Source: Paeniglutamicibacter kerguelensis (GTDB lineage: Bacteria > Actinomycetota > Actinomycetes > Actinomycetales > Micrococcaceae). Taken from it: a DNA stretch of 64,000 nucleotides. The stretch spans positions 2,480,001-2,544,000 of the forward strand of contig NZ_JAGIOF010000001.1 of NCBI RefSeq assembly GCF_017876535.1, in the 5' to 3' direction. The position numbers and the translations under genes were made by a program. Of the stretch, positions 1 through 7,965 are shown piece by piece (positions within the stretch are counted from its first letter, which is position 1; every line of letters begins with the position of its first letter). The notes below the pieces were generated by a model. The model ran no database searches, was not told the origin of the DNA, and saw only the letters and a program-made list of their open reading frames with translations.

Positions 1-71
1 GGCCCCGGACCATTCGGCCCGAAACCACCCATTCGATATGCGCCGGGTCCTGCAGCGCGGCATGCGGCTCG

Positions 72-1364
72 CTAGCCCAGTGGATCCACCCAGCCAAGCG
101 GGGCAGGCGGCGTGGCCGGAGGAAGCTTGTGCTCCAGCCGTCGCAATGACCGGGCCGCCGCATCACGTCCGCCCAAGCCGTAGGCGAGGGCGGCTGCGAG
201 CGCCCCACCGATGACGACGGCGCCGAAAGCCATGTTGATGATGGAGTCCGCCAGGCCCATGTAGTTCAGGCCCATTGCCACGAACAGGGCGATCGTCGCG
301 TACCGGATCACCGTTGCCGCGATCCCCTCCCCCATGATCTTGACGAGGACGTTGGCGATGAGGAATCCGGCGGCAATGATCAGTCCGCCGAACAGCACGC
401 TGCCGGCCAGCGCCAGGATCTGGTTGAGGATGATGGTGACTTCCGGGAAGTTCAGCAGTCGCGCCGCCATGATGCCGAAGAACAGCATGATGGCGATCTT
501 CACCAGCATGGCAATAATGGCCGAGGCGCTCTGGCCGCTCGGGAGGATGCCCCATTTGCGCACCACGTCATCAGCCCCCACCCCATGCAAGGTGCCCTGG
601 AGAATATTGCCCGCGAACTTCGCGATGGCGTAGCCAATTCCCAGCAGGATCAGGGCCGCAATGATCAGCGGTATTGCGTTCAGTATCAGGGCCAGCATTT
701 GCTGTGCCGGATCGGAAATCGCGGCGATGCCCAAGACCTGCAGCGCGTTGATGCCCACCACGATCACAATGATCGCAAAGAGGATGTTTCCGATGACGGA
801 AATGATTCTTGCATTCCGTTCACGCGATTCAACAAGGTCCGGCTCTTCATGCTTGCGCATGAGCTTGTTTGTCATGCGGCTGAAGTCGACGGCGCCCAAC
901 GCCGTGGTGACCAGCTGCCGGACGATCTTGGCGATCATGTAGCCGATGAAGAAGACGACGCCGGCTCCGATGACGTTGGGGATGAACCCCATGACGTTTG
1001 CAAGCAGCTCCTGTACGGGTGCCAGCACCTCGGAGAGGGCAAACACCTGCGGGATGGCAACAAGGCCGAAGAGCCAGACGATCAGTGCCGCGATCTTTCC
1101 GAGTGATTCGCCAAGCGGTTCGCCGTCGTTACCCTGGCGCTGCAGCAGCTTGATCCGGCCCACGAGCTTTCCAATGGCCCACTTGATGAACTTGGCCAGC
1201 AGCCACGTCACCAAGAGGATGATCAAGGCAAAAACTACCTTTTGCACCGTTCCTGCCCAATCGAAATTGCCATAAAACCACTTCCGGTGTCCGCGTGAAC
1301 TCCTTCGTTTGAATGGTCCTAAACCTGGGCCGTTTTCCTTTCCGAATCTGAGTAAAGGAAACAT
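72..1364 (-). CDS. TM-helix-repeat mechanosensitive-channel-like membrane protein
   Basis: About 430 residues, rich in alternating hydrophobic segments and short basic loops, in the style of the CmpX / conserved TM-helix (PF05552) branch of small-conductance mechanosensitive channel relatives. At least five strong hydrophobic stretches are visible, the first at about residues 42-62 (VVFALIILLVTWLLAKFIKW), with Gly-rich repeats such as GIGYAIAKFAG recurring. It lacks an obvious cytoplasmic MscS beta-domain and ends in a charged tail. The ATG start has no clear ribosome site; an internal GTG just before the first membrane helix is an alternative. The role (osmotic safety valve or membrane-tension response) is a family inference. 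Confidence 0.75.
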   Translation of the reverse strand: MFPLLRFGKENGPGLGPFKRRSSRGHRKWFYGNFDWAGTVQKVVFALIILLVTWLLAKFIKWAIGKLVGRIKLLQRQGNDGEPLGESLGKIAALIVWLFGLVAIPQVFALSEVLAPVQELLANVMGFIPNVIGAGVVFFIGYMIAKIVRQLVTTALGAVDFSRMTNKLMRKHEEPDLVESRERNARIISVIGNILFAIIVIVVGINALQVLGIAAISDPAQQMLALILNAIPLIIAALILLGIGYAIAKFAGNILQGTLHGVGADDVVRKWGILPSGQSASAIIAMLVKIAIMLFFGIMAARLLNFPEVTIILNQILALAGSVLFGGLIIAAGFLIANVLVKIMGEGIAATVIRYATIALFVAMGLNYMGLADSIINMAFGAVVIGGALAAALAYGLGGRDAAARSLRRLEHKLPPATPPAPLGWVDPLG

Positions 1365-1857
1365 CCATTGGTGGCCTTAAACAACCTTTGCTGCGACCGA
1401 ACTTGGCCTCCAAGTCCGTTGCCGACTCCTGTGTCAGCCGAGGTACAAAGTTGTAGAGAAACACATGCCGCAGGCAAGCCGATGACACGTGGCATGCGGT
1501 CCTCGGTGTGCGCCCACCCGTTGTTTCTCCCTACGGGAGAACGAACGACGTTGGGTTTCCCAAGCTGTGCAACCCGAGAATTTTCGTCATACTCACCAGC
1601 CGCGCAACCCGAGATCGGCAGCTTCCGGAGCTCCAGTGGCCGCGTACGGCAAGGACCCATCCTGGCGCGGCAAAGCCCCCGACTCCAAGAAATGAAGTCG
1701 GGGGCCGAGTGTCACACTGCCCCTCGAAGGATGGAAATTAGATGTTGATACGGGAGGCAACCGGATTGATCCTTACGCATGGCCGCGACGGGGCAACTTC
1801 GATGGCGGTAGTCGTGCGTGACAAGATTCGGCCAAGACCTTCTCGACTGGTGCGCTA
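1365..1857. other. Intergenic region without a credible gene
   Basis: About 490 bases between the channel-like gene and the first accessory gene. Several short overlapping reading frames exist on both strands, but none has a ribosome site or recognisable protein. The only clear structure is a 10-bp hairpin at 1675-1705. This marks the left side of the accessory tract. Confidence 0.5.
1675..1705. terminator. Stem-loop, possible terminator
   Basis: Perfect 10-bp stem (GCCCCCGACT paired with AGTCGGGGGC) around an 11-base A-rich loop. There is no strong U tract on either side, so its use as a terminator is uncertain. Confidence 0.45.
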
Positions 1858-2265
1858 CTAACGGAAATGAAGCCCACAGAACACACACTGATCCCCGAAC
1901 ACTGGCGCCTCCACAAAGAGGCAGCCACCGAACGGCGACTCGCTGCAGTCCATTCGGGAGAACCAATACCCGAGCAATTCCTCTTGCTCCATGCCGAGCA
2001 TCGTTTTCAGGTCGTAGATCAGGTTGTCGTTGCGGACCTCGGTAATAGCGAGGTCGAAAGCCTTCAGGCCAAGATCGGTCGAGCGTGTGGTGACCGCACC
2101 ATCGGTCCCGAGCTCGCCGCCATACTGGCTCATGACCAACTGGAATTCATCCCGAGATTCGTGCAGGCGCACCCACTCGCGGTAGGTGCGTTTCACGTTG
2201 GTAGTGCGGTGGCCCCGCCAGTGCCCTGAATCATCCCAGTTCTCACCCGGAGTTCCGATCTGCAT
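1858..2265 (-). CDS. Hypothetical protein, accessory tract
   Basis: About 135 residues from the ATG that follows an AAAGAAG-like ribosome site; an upstream ATG would add nine residues. The N-terminal part is hydrophilic and the middle has a plausible amphipathic globular composition (LGLKAFDLAITEVRND). No family recognised. Two cysteines near the C-terminus (CVFC) and a different composition in the last 30 residues hint that the end may be a fusion with unrelated sequence. It lies immediately downstream of the most decayed ychF remnant. Confidence 0.45.
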   Translation of the reverse strand: MQIGTPGENWDDSGHWRGHRTTNVKRTYREWVRLHESRDEFQLVMSQYGGELGTDGAVTTRSTDLGLKAFDLAITEVRNDNLIYDLKTMLGMEQEELLGYWFSRMDCSESPFGGCLFVEAPVFGDQCVFCGLHFR

Positions 2266-2428
2266 TGTTCTTCTTTCGTCGTTGTCTCTCATTGTCTGCA
2301 GCCATCGTCACACATAGTTGGAATCAGACCCTGCAGATACGCCGAACGCCCCGAACCAGCGCATTCACGGCGCAAGATTTCGGGGCGCTTCAGACGTCGA
2401 CTCGGTGTCGATCCCGAACTGCAGGATT

Positions 2429-2995
2429 GGACGTTTAAGCGGAACTCCATAACATCGCCTTCCTTCATGATGTATTCCTTAGCCTTCGATGCGAGTCTTG
2501 CCGGCCACCTTGGCAGAGGCAGTCGAGTTGCTGTACAGCCTGGCCTTCCACCGGTGGCCATTACGGCACGAAGCCGTTCCACGCCGCCTGGATCCGGACG
2601 CGCATCTCACGCGTTCTCATGGCGGTGGGCTACTTCGGACCGCTCAATAGGTAGCTGTTTGCGCGATGCCCCACGGGCTAGACGTTGAAAAATCCCAACA
2701 AGGCGCCGATCGGCGCGTGCCAGGTTGTCCAGGCCCAATTCCGTGTGACCGGCGTCCTCTAGCATTTCTTCGGCTTCTTCTTCGGTCAGCTCCGAAAGTT
2801 CGGATTCGAACTGCACGTCGAGAAAGATGGCCTCGGCCGGCCCGACGAGAGCGGGAAGCTCTTCTTGCATAGCGATGCCCGCGGCCTTGACAGCATCGAT
2901 AAAGGAAGCCGCGGTTTTCTCGGCGCGCAGCGCCGTGTCGGAAAGATTCGTGGCGTCATCGACCAAACAGTGAATCCATTTACCGTTCGGTAAAT
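2429..2995 (-). pseudogene. ychF remnant T1 (3' part, decayed)
   Basis: Two blocks recognisably derived from the 3' third of ychF. Bases about 2690-2990 encode a stretch close to YchF (EELPALVGPAEAIFLD then SELSELTEEEAEEMLEDAG) with an internal deletion joining SFIDAVKAAG directly to AMQEEL. Bases 2429-2525 encode KEYIMKEGDVMEFRLNV, where the normal stop codon has become a sense codon and a one-base insertion breaks the frame upstream. The middle (about 2525-2690) is not recognisable. Same strand and orientation as the functional ychF ten kilobases to the right. Confidence 0.85.
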
Positions 2996-3124
2996 TCTCA
3001 GCAGGATCGAGCACGTCAGGTGCAGAAATCATGCGGACAGGATTCAAGAAGCGCGCCGCGACCGGTGGCGGTAGTGTGATGCTGAACGAGGAATGGTCGC
3101 CACATTTGAACTGAGGAGAATCAC

Positions 3125-3559
3125 ATGGCCGAAAAGAACGCTGGGCTGTCCAGGGAAGAACGCGAGGCCGTCAAGCAGCGCGCTGCAGAGCTACGAGCAC
3201 AGGAGAAAGCCGGGAAAACCCGCGCCGCAGGCGAACAGGCCGTCCGGGAGGCGATCGCCGCACTGCCGGATGAGGACCGGGTTCTCGCCGAAGGTATCGA
3301 CAGGATCGTTTCCGAAGTCGCCCCGCATCTCGTTCCGAAGACCTGGTACGGATTCCCTTCGTATGCCAACGAGGACGGAAAGGTAGTCGTATTCTTCAAG
3401 GCGGCCTCGAAATTCACCTCCCGCTACGCCACCCTCGGCTTCGAAGAGTCCGCGAATCTCGATGACGGGGACCTGTGGGTAACCTCGTTCGCCGTGCTGG
3501 CGTTGACGCCCGACACTGAAAAGAAGATCGCGGATCACATTCGCAAGGCTGCAAGCTAA
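3125..3559 (+). CDS. DUF1801 (YdhG-like) domain protein, copy A
   Basis: 144 residues with a good ribosome site (GAGGAG, eight bases before the ATG). The N-terminal 50 residues are a charged, Lys/Glu/Ala-rich helix; the rest is a DUF1801-like domain with the characteristic PKTWYGFPSYANEDGKVV segment followed by aromatic beta strands. The family is small, cytosolic and of unclear function, related to the iron-chaperone-fold YdhG group. A near-identical paralogue lies at 7231-7665; the two differ by only a few residues near the C-terminus. The gene is followed by a strong terminator and then a ychF tail. Confidence 0.85.
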   Translation: MAEKNAGLSREEREAVKQRAAELRAQEKAGKTRAAGEQAVREAIAALPDEDRVLAEGIDRIVSEVAPHLVPKTWYGFPSYANEDGKVVVFFKAASKFTSRYATLGFEESANLDDGDLWVTSFAVLALTPDTEKKIADHIRKAAS

Positions 3560-3711
3560 CTCGCCAGAATCGTGAACGGTCGGCACTACCTCTGCCGGGC
3601 CGGCCGTTCCGCTATGGCAGGACGCCACAGGTCGAGATGAACCCGGACGGTGGCGACCGCAAAGCTGGGTCGCACACCGTGTGTGGGGATGGCGAGCGAC
3701 CACGCAAGAAA

Positions 3712-3755
3712 AACGCCCCGAATCCCGCGCACTTCGTGCCGGGATTCGGGGCGTT
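3712..3755. terminator. Strong hairpin between DUF1801 copy A and ychF tail T2
   Basis: Perfect 16-bp stem beginning AACGCCCCGAATCCCG, with a smaller inner stem GCAC/GTGC around a TTC loop. It can serve DUF1801 on the plus strand and would also be the terminator of a ychF whose tail is at 3793. An identical hairpin lies at 7817-7860. Confidence 0.85.
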
Positions 3756-3792
3756 CAGGCTCCGTCCCGGCAACAACCGGCTGTCGGGAAGG

Positions 3793-3821
3793 TTAGACGT
3801 TGAAGCGGAACTCCACGACGT
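3793..3821 (-). repeat. ychF tail T2 (last codons and stop)
   Basis: Read on the minus strand, these bases encode the end of YchF ([11 protein letters not shown] stop). Homology to ychF ends sharply after GACGT, and the next bases to the right belong to unrelated sequence. Same orientation as the functional gene. Confidence 0.85.
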
Positions 3822-3989
3822 TCCGTCACGGAGAACCACTCCTCATCACGACGGACCATCGCGATGGGATGTTGGCGCAGGGAACAGCGACACGCCAGAT
3901 CCTTCTCGGGGACGTCGGCTTCGATGCGGCCCCGAACATCAACCCCGCCGCGGCTCATACTCCCACGTCCTCCGCTACCTCAGCCGGTT

Positions 3990-4170
3990 TCCAGGACGAA
4001 GAAGATGAAGGACAGGAATGCTGTCTTCTCGCCGTTGAGGATGCGCGGCGGAAGAATCGCGTGAAGTGGGTCGGTGCCAGAAGGTCAGGACCGCAGGCTC
4101 GCCATCGACTTGGTACTCCTCCGAGTTCTGCCGGATGGCGAAGTAGTCCTCAGTTGGTTGCGTGACCACG
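3990..4170 (-). pseudogene. Frameshifted coding remnant, unrecognised
   Basis: On the minus strand the frame TEDYFAIRQNSEEYQVDGEP continues to AVLTFWH; switching frame there gives a hydrophobic continuation (LNGEKTAFLSFIFFVLET). This looks like one small membrane-associated protein broken by a frameshift, with no intact start or stop. No family assigned. Confidence 0.35.
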
Positions 4171-4207
4171 CTGACCGTGGGGCGAGGGGACAGAGAGCGC
4201 ATACACA

Positions 4208-4414
4208 GTGACCACAACACCGAACAAAAAGACCCTCGACGTCCCCGTGGACGTCCGGTTCACCGCGACCGGCATTCCGCTGGCAGTGCGCTACAACTGG
4301 CGCATCTGGGCCGTGGCCGCCATGCCGGAATACCTACTTGCCTGCATCGACCAAATCGCGCCTGCCGTCGGCATCGGTGGTCGGCCACGTCGGATCGTGG
4401 ACCACGTCGGCTAA
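4208..4414 (+). pseudogene. Truncated DUF6504-like N-terminal fragment
   Basis: A 68-residue frame opens with MTTTPNKKTLDVPVDVRF and TGIPLAVRYNWRIWAVAA, which resembles the start of small actinobacterial DUF6504-type proteins. The similarity stops abruptly after about 40 residues and the rest looks unrelated, so the gene is probably truncated. It abuts, and is convergent with, the M24 peptidase gene. Assignment is from memory of the family pattern only. Confidence 0.4.
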
Positions 4415-5554
4415 CTAGTGAACGATTCTCATCTCGTGCGAGGTCTGATTGAGTCGCCGTCCGCCGTCGGGAACGACCGTCACAATGTCCTCGATCCGTA
4501 CGCCGAACCTGTCCGGCAGGTAGATTCCGGGTTCGATCGAAAAGCACATGCCGGGGTGGAGGATCTGGGTTTCGCCCTCGACCATGTACGGCGGCTCGTG
4601 AGTCGTAAGTCCGATTCCGTGCCCGACGCGGTGAATGAAGTAGTCGCCGTAGCCGGCTTCAGTGATCACCGCCCGGGACACGCGATCGATTTCCTGGCAC
4701 TCGACGCCTGGCCGCACGGCCTCGAACCCGGCCTGCTGCGCGTGTCTGACGATGTCATGAACCTCGCGCTCCTCGGCGGTGGGTTCGCCGACGTGCACGG
4801 TCCGCGTCGTGTCAGATCCGTAGCCGTGTTTGAGGCCACCGAAGTCGAGCACCACCATGTCTCCGGCCTCGATGATCCGCGGGCCGATCTCGTGGTGAGG
4901 GTTGGCTCCGTTCGGACCCGAACCGACAACGGTGAAGTCCACCTGCGAATGACCGAATTGGCGAAGTAGGTCGGCGAGATCAGAGCCGACGTCGGTCTCG
5001 CTGCGCCCAGCGAACCGCACGGTGACGATCTCCTCGTACGCCTGGTCTGCGGCCGCGCCGGCCGCCGCCAGCCGCTCGATCTCGTCGTCATCCTTGATCG
5101 CCCGAAGCATCGGCAGGGCGGTCGTCATCGAGACGTAGGACGACTTGGGAAGTCGATCCTGCAGGCCGAGGAGGTGCATGGCCCAGGCAGAGTCAGAGAC
5201 GGCATAACGTCCGGTGCCGGCCATTAGCGTCGCAGATTCCGTGTAGGGGTCGCTCCCGTCGGTCCAGTCGGTGATCTTCATACTCGAGGCGCCGGCGGCC
5301 GCTTCCGCGTCAGGCCTCTCGAGCCTCGGAACGATCATGGCGGGCTCCGAGTCGACGGGGATCACGAGCATGGTGATGCGTTCAGTGATGGCCACGGGTG
5401 CATACCCAGTGAAGTACAGCAGGTCCGGTCCGGGAGTGACCAGGATGCCGTCGAGCCCAGCATCCTGGGCGGCGTGGGCTGCTCTCCGCAACCGCTCGGC
5501 GAAGTCATCGGCGGTGAACGGAGCGGGCTCGGAAAGGCTGTGAGGATCACTCAT
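4415..5554 (-). CDS. M24-family Xaa-Pro aminopeptidase-like metallopeptidase
   Basis: About 379 residues from the ATG at 5554 (MSDPHSLSEP); an ATG three codons upstream is possible. The N-terminal half is a creatinase-like domain (GILVTPGPDLLYFTGY). The C-terminal half is the pita-bread catalytic domain with all five expected metal ligands: Asp in VVLDFGG, Asp in GYGSDTTRTV, His in RVGHGIGLTTHE, Glu in CFSIEPGIYL and Glu in VRIEDIV. It should therefore be an active cytosolic dimetal prolidase or aminopeptidase P that trims proline-containing peptides. It is the largest intact cargo gene of the ychF-tail array and has no evident operon partner. Confidence 0.9.
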   Translation of the reverse strand: MSDPHSLSEPAPFTADDFAERLRRAAHAAQDAGLDGILVTPGPDLLYFTGYAPVAITERITMLVIPVDSEPAMIVPRLERPDAEAAAGASSMKITDWTDGSDPYTESATLMAGTGRYAVSDSAWAMHLLGLQDRLPKSSYVSMTTALPMLRAIKDDDEIERLAAAGAAADQAYEEIVTVRFAGRSETDVGSDLADLLRQFGHSQVDFTVVGSGPNGANPHHEIGPRIIEAGDMVVLDFGGLKHGYGSDTTRTVHVGEPTAEEREVHDIVRHAQQAGFEAVRPGVECQEIDRVSRAVITEAGYGDYFIHRVGHGIGLTTHEPPYMVEGETQILHPGMCFSIEPGIYLPDRFGVRIEDIVTVVPDGGRRLNQTSHEMRIVH

Positions 5555-5967
5555 GGTTCGCATTCTCGTACGCGCGGCATCACTGGTCAACCCATCGCCC
5601 GGACAGCCGCTCCAGTAACTCTGGAATCACCCGTCGCGGGTGAGGCGGTGGCCTGTCGCTGCGGCAACGCAGCGGCCGCACTCACAAACTTCGGCTGAAC
5701 TGGCCGTCGCGTGTCGATAGAGGAACCTTTGATAGGACGTAAGACCCTATCTCCCGGGCGCTCATATCCACTTCGTGAACTGGCGCCGTGCCACCAAGTA
5801 CTGCTCGCCCTCAGAGTGGCGCCATGGCGCGGCCTATGGTCTGGGAACGTTCCGGGGCGTATGGCCACAGCTGTAATCGCAGCTGTCTGCCTGGGCGCGA
5901 GTAAATTCGGGCGGTCACTGAGCCACCGCAGGAGCTGCCTGTCCGCTACCACTGCAACATCGAAGGG
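5555..5967. other. Intergenic sequence in accessory tract
   Basis: About 410 bases with no supported gene. Overlapping frames on both strands lack ribosome sites and recognisable content. It may hold the degraded C-terminal end of the neighbouring NERD pseudogene. Confidence 0.4.
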
Positions 5968-6464
5968 TTACTCCCTGACAGTCAGGTTCTTCGGGGTAAC
6001 GACGACCACAACGCCGGTGACCTCAATTGGCGCGTTCGTTCCCCGGGTGAGAAGTTTCGCTGCCAGGGCGGCTTCTTGGCTGGCATTGTAGAGACGGCGC
6101 TGTTTCTTACCACACATCATCGAGGTCCGGCCTGCAACCCAAACGGATTGCCCGGCGTGGTTTTTGGTATTGAGGGTGAACACACCGGCCGAACTATCAG
6201 CAAGTGGTCAATGTCGGACGCGCCGGCGCCCACCGGTACGGCGTGCAGGACCGTCAAGTCGGGACCTAACCGTTGCAGGATCTGCCCGACTGCTTTCTCC
6301 CCGAGAGCACCCTTTTACGACGATTAATTGTCCGGAGTCAGCGGGTCGGCACCGAGAACACGACGCAACAACGACCGCGGAGGCAAACCTTCCCGATCGG
6401 CCAGCCACTTCCCAATCACCGCATGTCCCGCGACCCGCTCATTCACCTCGACGCGCATAGTCAT
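5968..6464 (-). pseudogene. NERD (nuclease-related domain) protein, pseudogene
   Basis: Reading minus from the ATG at 6464 gives MTMRVEVNERVAGHAVIGKW, an intact N-terminus. Two in-frame TAA codons follow (6324-6326 and 6315-6317), then GALGEKAVGQILQRLG and HAVPVGAGASDIDHLLI. A one-base loss at about 6191-6197 shifts the frame into AGVFTLNTKNHAGQSVW. The motifs (GE..V, D-DHLLI, GVF..NTKNH) are those of the NERD domain in bacterial nuclease-related proteins. The usual C-terminal region is missing. Dead as it stands; a former nuclease-like cargo gene. Confidence 0.8.
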
Positions 6465-6552
6465 AGCATCTCGCCCTGGCCCAAATCCCTGTGATGCAAA
6501 GTCAGACGAAAAAAACTGGTGGCATCATTTTGACCACGCGGGCGGTCACAAA

Positions 6553-6594
6553 GCGCATAGCCGCTAAGAACACGTGTTCTTAGCGGCTATGCGC
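6553..6594. terminator. 42-base perfect palindrome, ychF-type terminator
   Basis: Two 21-base arms with no unpaired loop, starting GCGCATAGCCGCTAAGAACA. It sits 25 bases beyond the stop codon of ychF tail T3, just as the terminator at 12330-12363 follows the functional ychF. The two hairpins share a core and differ at paired positions in a compensating way. Confidence 0.85.
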
Positions 6595-6618
6595 AAAAGG
6601 TCTCAATGAGAACAGGAA

Positions 6619-7060
6619 CTACACATTGAATCTAAATTCAACGACGTCGCCGTCCTTCATGATGTATTCCTTGCCCTCGATGCGGGCCTTGCCGGCGGCC
6701 TTGGCCGCGGACATGGAACCGGCGTCGACCAGGTCGTCGAACGCGACAACCTCGGCCTTGATGAAGCCGCGCTGGAAGTCGGTGTGGATGACACCTGCCG
6801 CCTGCGGGGCGGTCCAGCCCTTGTGGATGGTCCAGGCACGGGTTTCCTTCGGGCCTGCGGTCAGGTAGGTCTGCAGGCCGAGGGTGTCGAAGCCGACGCG
6901 TGCCAGCTTGTCCAGGCCCGACTCGGTGTAGCCGGCGTCCGTGCCCTCGGCGCAATGGTCCTGCTCTACTCGAGGGCCGCCTGCGTGGCCTTGTCCATGT
7001 CAATGAAGGAGACCTTCAGCTCCGTGCCGCGCGCAGCACCGTGTCGGAAAGATTCGTGGC
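6619..7060 (-). pseudogene. ychF remnant T3 (3' third, nearly identical body)
   Basis: From the stop codon (6619-6621) rightward, the last seven codons encode VEFRFNV with seven nucleotide differences from the functional gene, all synonymous. From 6642 to 6940 the sequence then matches functional ychF (12413-12711) with one mismatch in 299 bases. After 6940 the match breaks, although a short piece near 6990-7060 again resembles ychF before running into the DUF1801 repeat. The fragment lacks the GTP-binding domain and cannot be functional. The mosaic implies recombination between ychF copies. Confidence 0.9.
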
Positions 7061-7230
7061 GTCATCGACCAAACAGTGAATCCAGTTTCTGTTCTATAGA
7101 TTCTCAGCAGGCTCGAGCACGTCAGGTGCAGAAATCATGCGGACAGGATTCAAGAAGCGCGCCGCGACCGGTGGCGGTAGTGTGATGCTGAACGAGGAAT
7201 GGTCGCCACATTTGAACTGAGGAGAATCAC

Positions 7231-7665
7231 ATGGCCGAAAAGAACGCTGGGCTGTCCAGGGAAGAACGCGAGGCCGTCAAGCAGCGCGCTGCAGAGCTAC
7301 GAGCACAGGAGAAAGCCGGGAAAACCCGCGCCGCAGGCGAACAGGCCGTCCGGGAGGCGATCGCCGCACTGCCGGATGAGGACCGGGTTCTCGCCGAAGG
7401 TATCGACAGGATCGTTTCCGAAGTCGCCCCGCATCTCGTTCCGAAGACCTGGTACGGATTCCCTTCGTATGCCAACGAGGACGGAAAGGTAGTCGTGTTC
7501 TTCAAGGCTGCCTCGAAGTTCACCACTCGCTACGCCACCCTCGGCTTCGAAGAGTCCGCGCGGCTCGATGACGGGGACCTGTGGGTAACCTCGTTCGCCG
7601 TGCTGGCGTTGACACCGGAGATCGAAAAGAAGATCGCGGATCACATTCGCAAGGCTGCAAGCTAA
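7231..7665 (+). CDS. DUF1801 (YdhG-like) domain protein, copy B
   Basis: 144 residues, near-identical to the protein at 3125-3559, with the same ribosome site and promoter region. Only a few substitutions are seen, all in the last 50 residues (for example FTTRYATLGF for FTSRYATLGF, and PEIEKK for PDTEKK), so both copies look functional and the duplication looks recent. Function unknown beyond the DUF1801 fold. Confidence 0.85.
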   Translation: MAEKNAGLSREEREAVKQRAAELRAQEKAGKTRAAGEQAVREAIAALPDEDRVLAEGIDRIVSEVAPHLVPKTWYGFPSYANEDGKVVVFFKAASKFTTRYATLGFEESARLDDGDLWVTSFAVLALTPEIEKKIADHIRKAAS

Positions 7666-7816
7666 CCCGGCAAAATCAAGATCAACTTCTGTACCCCTGC
7701 CGGGCCGGCCGTTCCGCTATGGCAGGACGCCACAGGTCGAGATGAACCCGGACGGTGGCGACCGCAAAGCTGGGTCGCACACCGTGTGTGGGGATGGCGA
7801 GCGACCACGCAAGAAA

Positions 7817-7860
7817 AACGCCCCGAATCCCGCGCACTTCGTGCCGGGATTCGGGGCGTT
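7817..7860. terminator. Strong hairpin between DUF1801 copy B and ychF tail T4
   Basis: Identical to the hairpin at 3712-3755: 16-bp stem with an inner GCAC/GTGC stem. Confidence 0.85.
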
Positions 7861-7897
7861 CAGGCTCCGTCCCGGCAACAACCGGCTGTCGGGAAGG

Positions 7898-7926
7898 TTA
7901 GACGTTGAAGCGGAACTCCACGACGT
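7898..7926 (-). repeat. ychF tail T4 (last codons and stop)
   Basis: Same sequence as T2: encodes VVEFRFNV and a TAA stop on the minus strand. ychF homology ends after GACGT; the next bases begin TTCCGGTACTTGGCAACC and lead toward the 3' end of the reductase gene. Confidence 0.85.
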
Positions 7927-7965
7927 TCCGGTACTTGGCAACCTCTTGATGACGACGTGGAGCCT

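Larger units (their letters stand above)
2931..3825. repeat. Long direct repeat, unit 1 of 2
   Basis: About 890 bases repeated at 7040-7930 in the same orientation at an offset of about 4105-4106 bases, estimated by eye at about 95% or more identity. It includes the end of a ychF-derived piece, the promoter region and gene for the DUF1801 protein, the hairpin terminator and a ychF tail. Identity stops at the end of the tail junction, a few bases after GACGTTCCG, where the two flanks become unrelated. Confidence 0.9.
7040..7930. repeat. Long direct repeat, unit 2 of 2
   Basis: Second copy of the 890-base unit at 2931-3825. Differences cluster in the 3' part of the DUF1801 gene and the bases just after its stop codon. 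The right boundary is the ychF tail T4, after which the flank is unrelated to that of unit 1. Confidence 0.9.

Noticed and set aside
2681..2692. A further ychF tail (TAGACGTTGAA) inside remnant T1
   Set aside because: Only 11 bases match and no terminator or codon context supports it; may be real but too short to claim.
3125..7665. DUF1801 duplication as a mere assembly artefact
   Set aside because: The copies carry real differences in the 3' part of the gene and after the stop codon, so they are two distinct loci.
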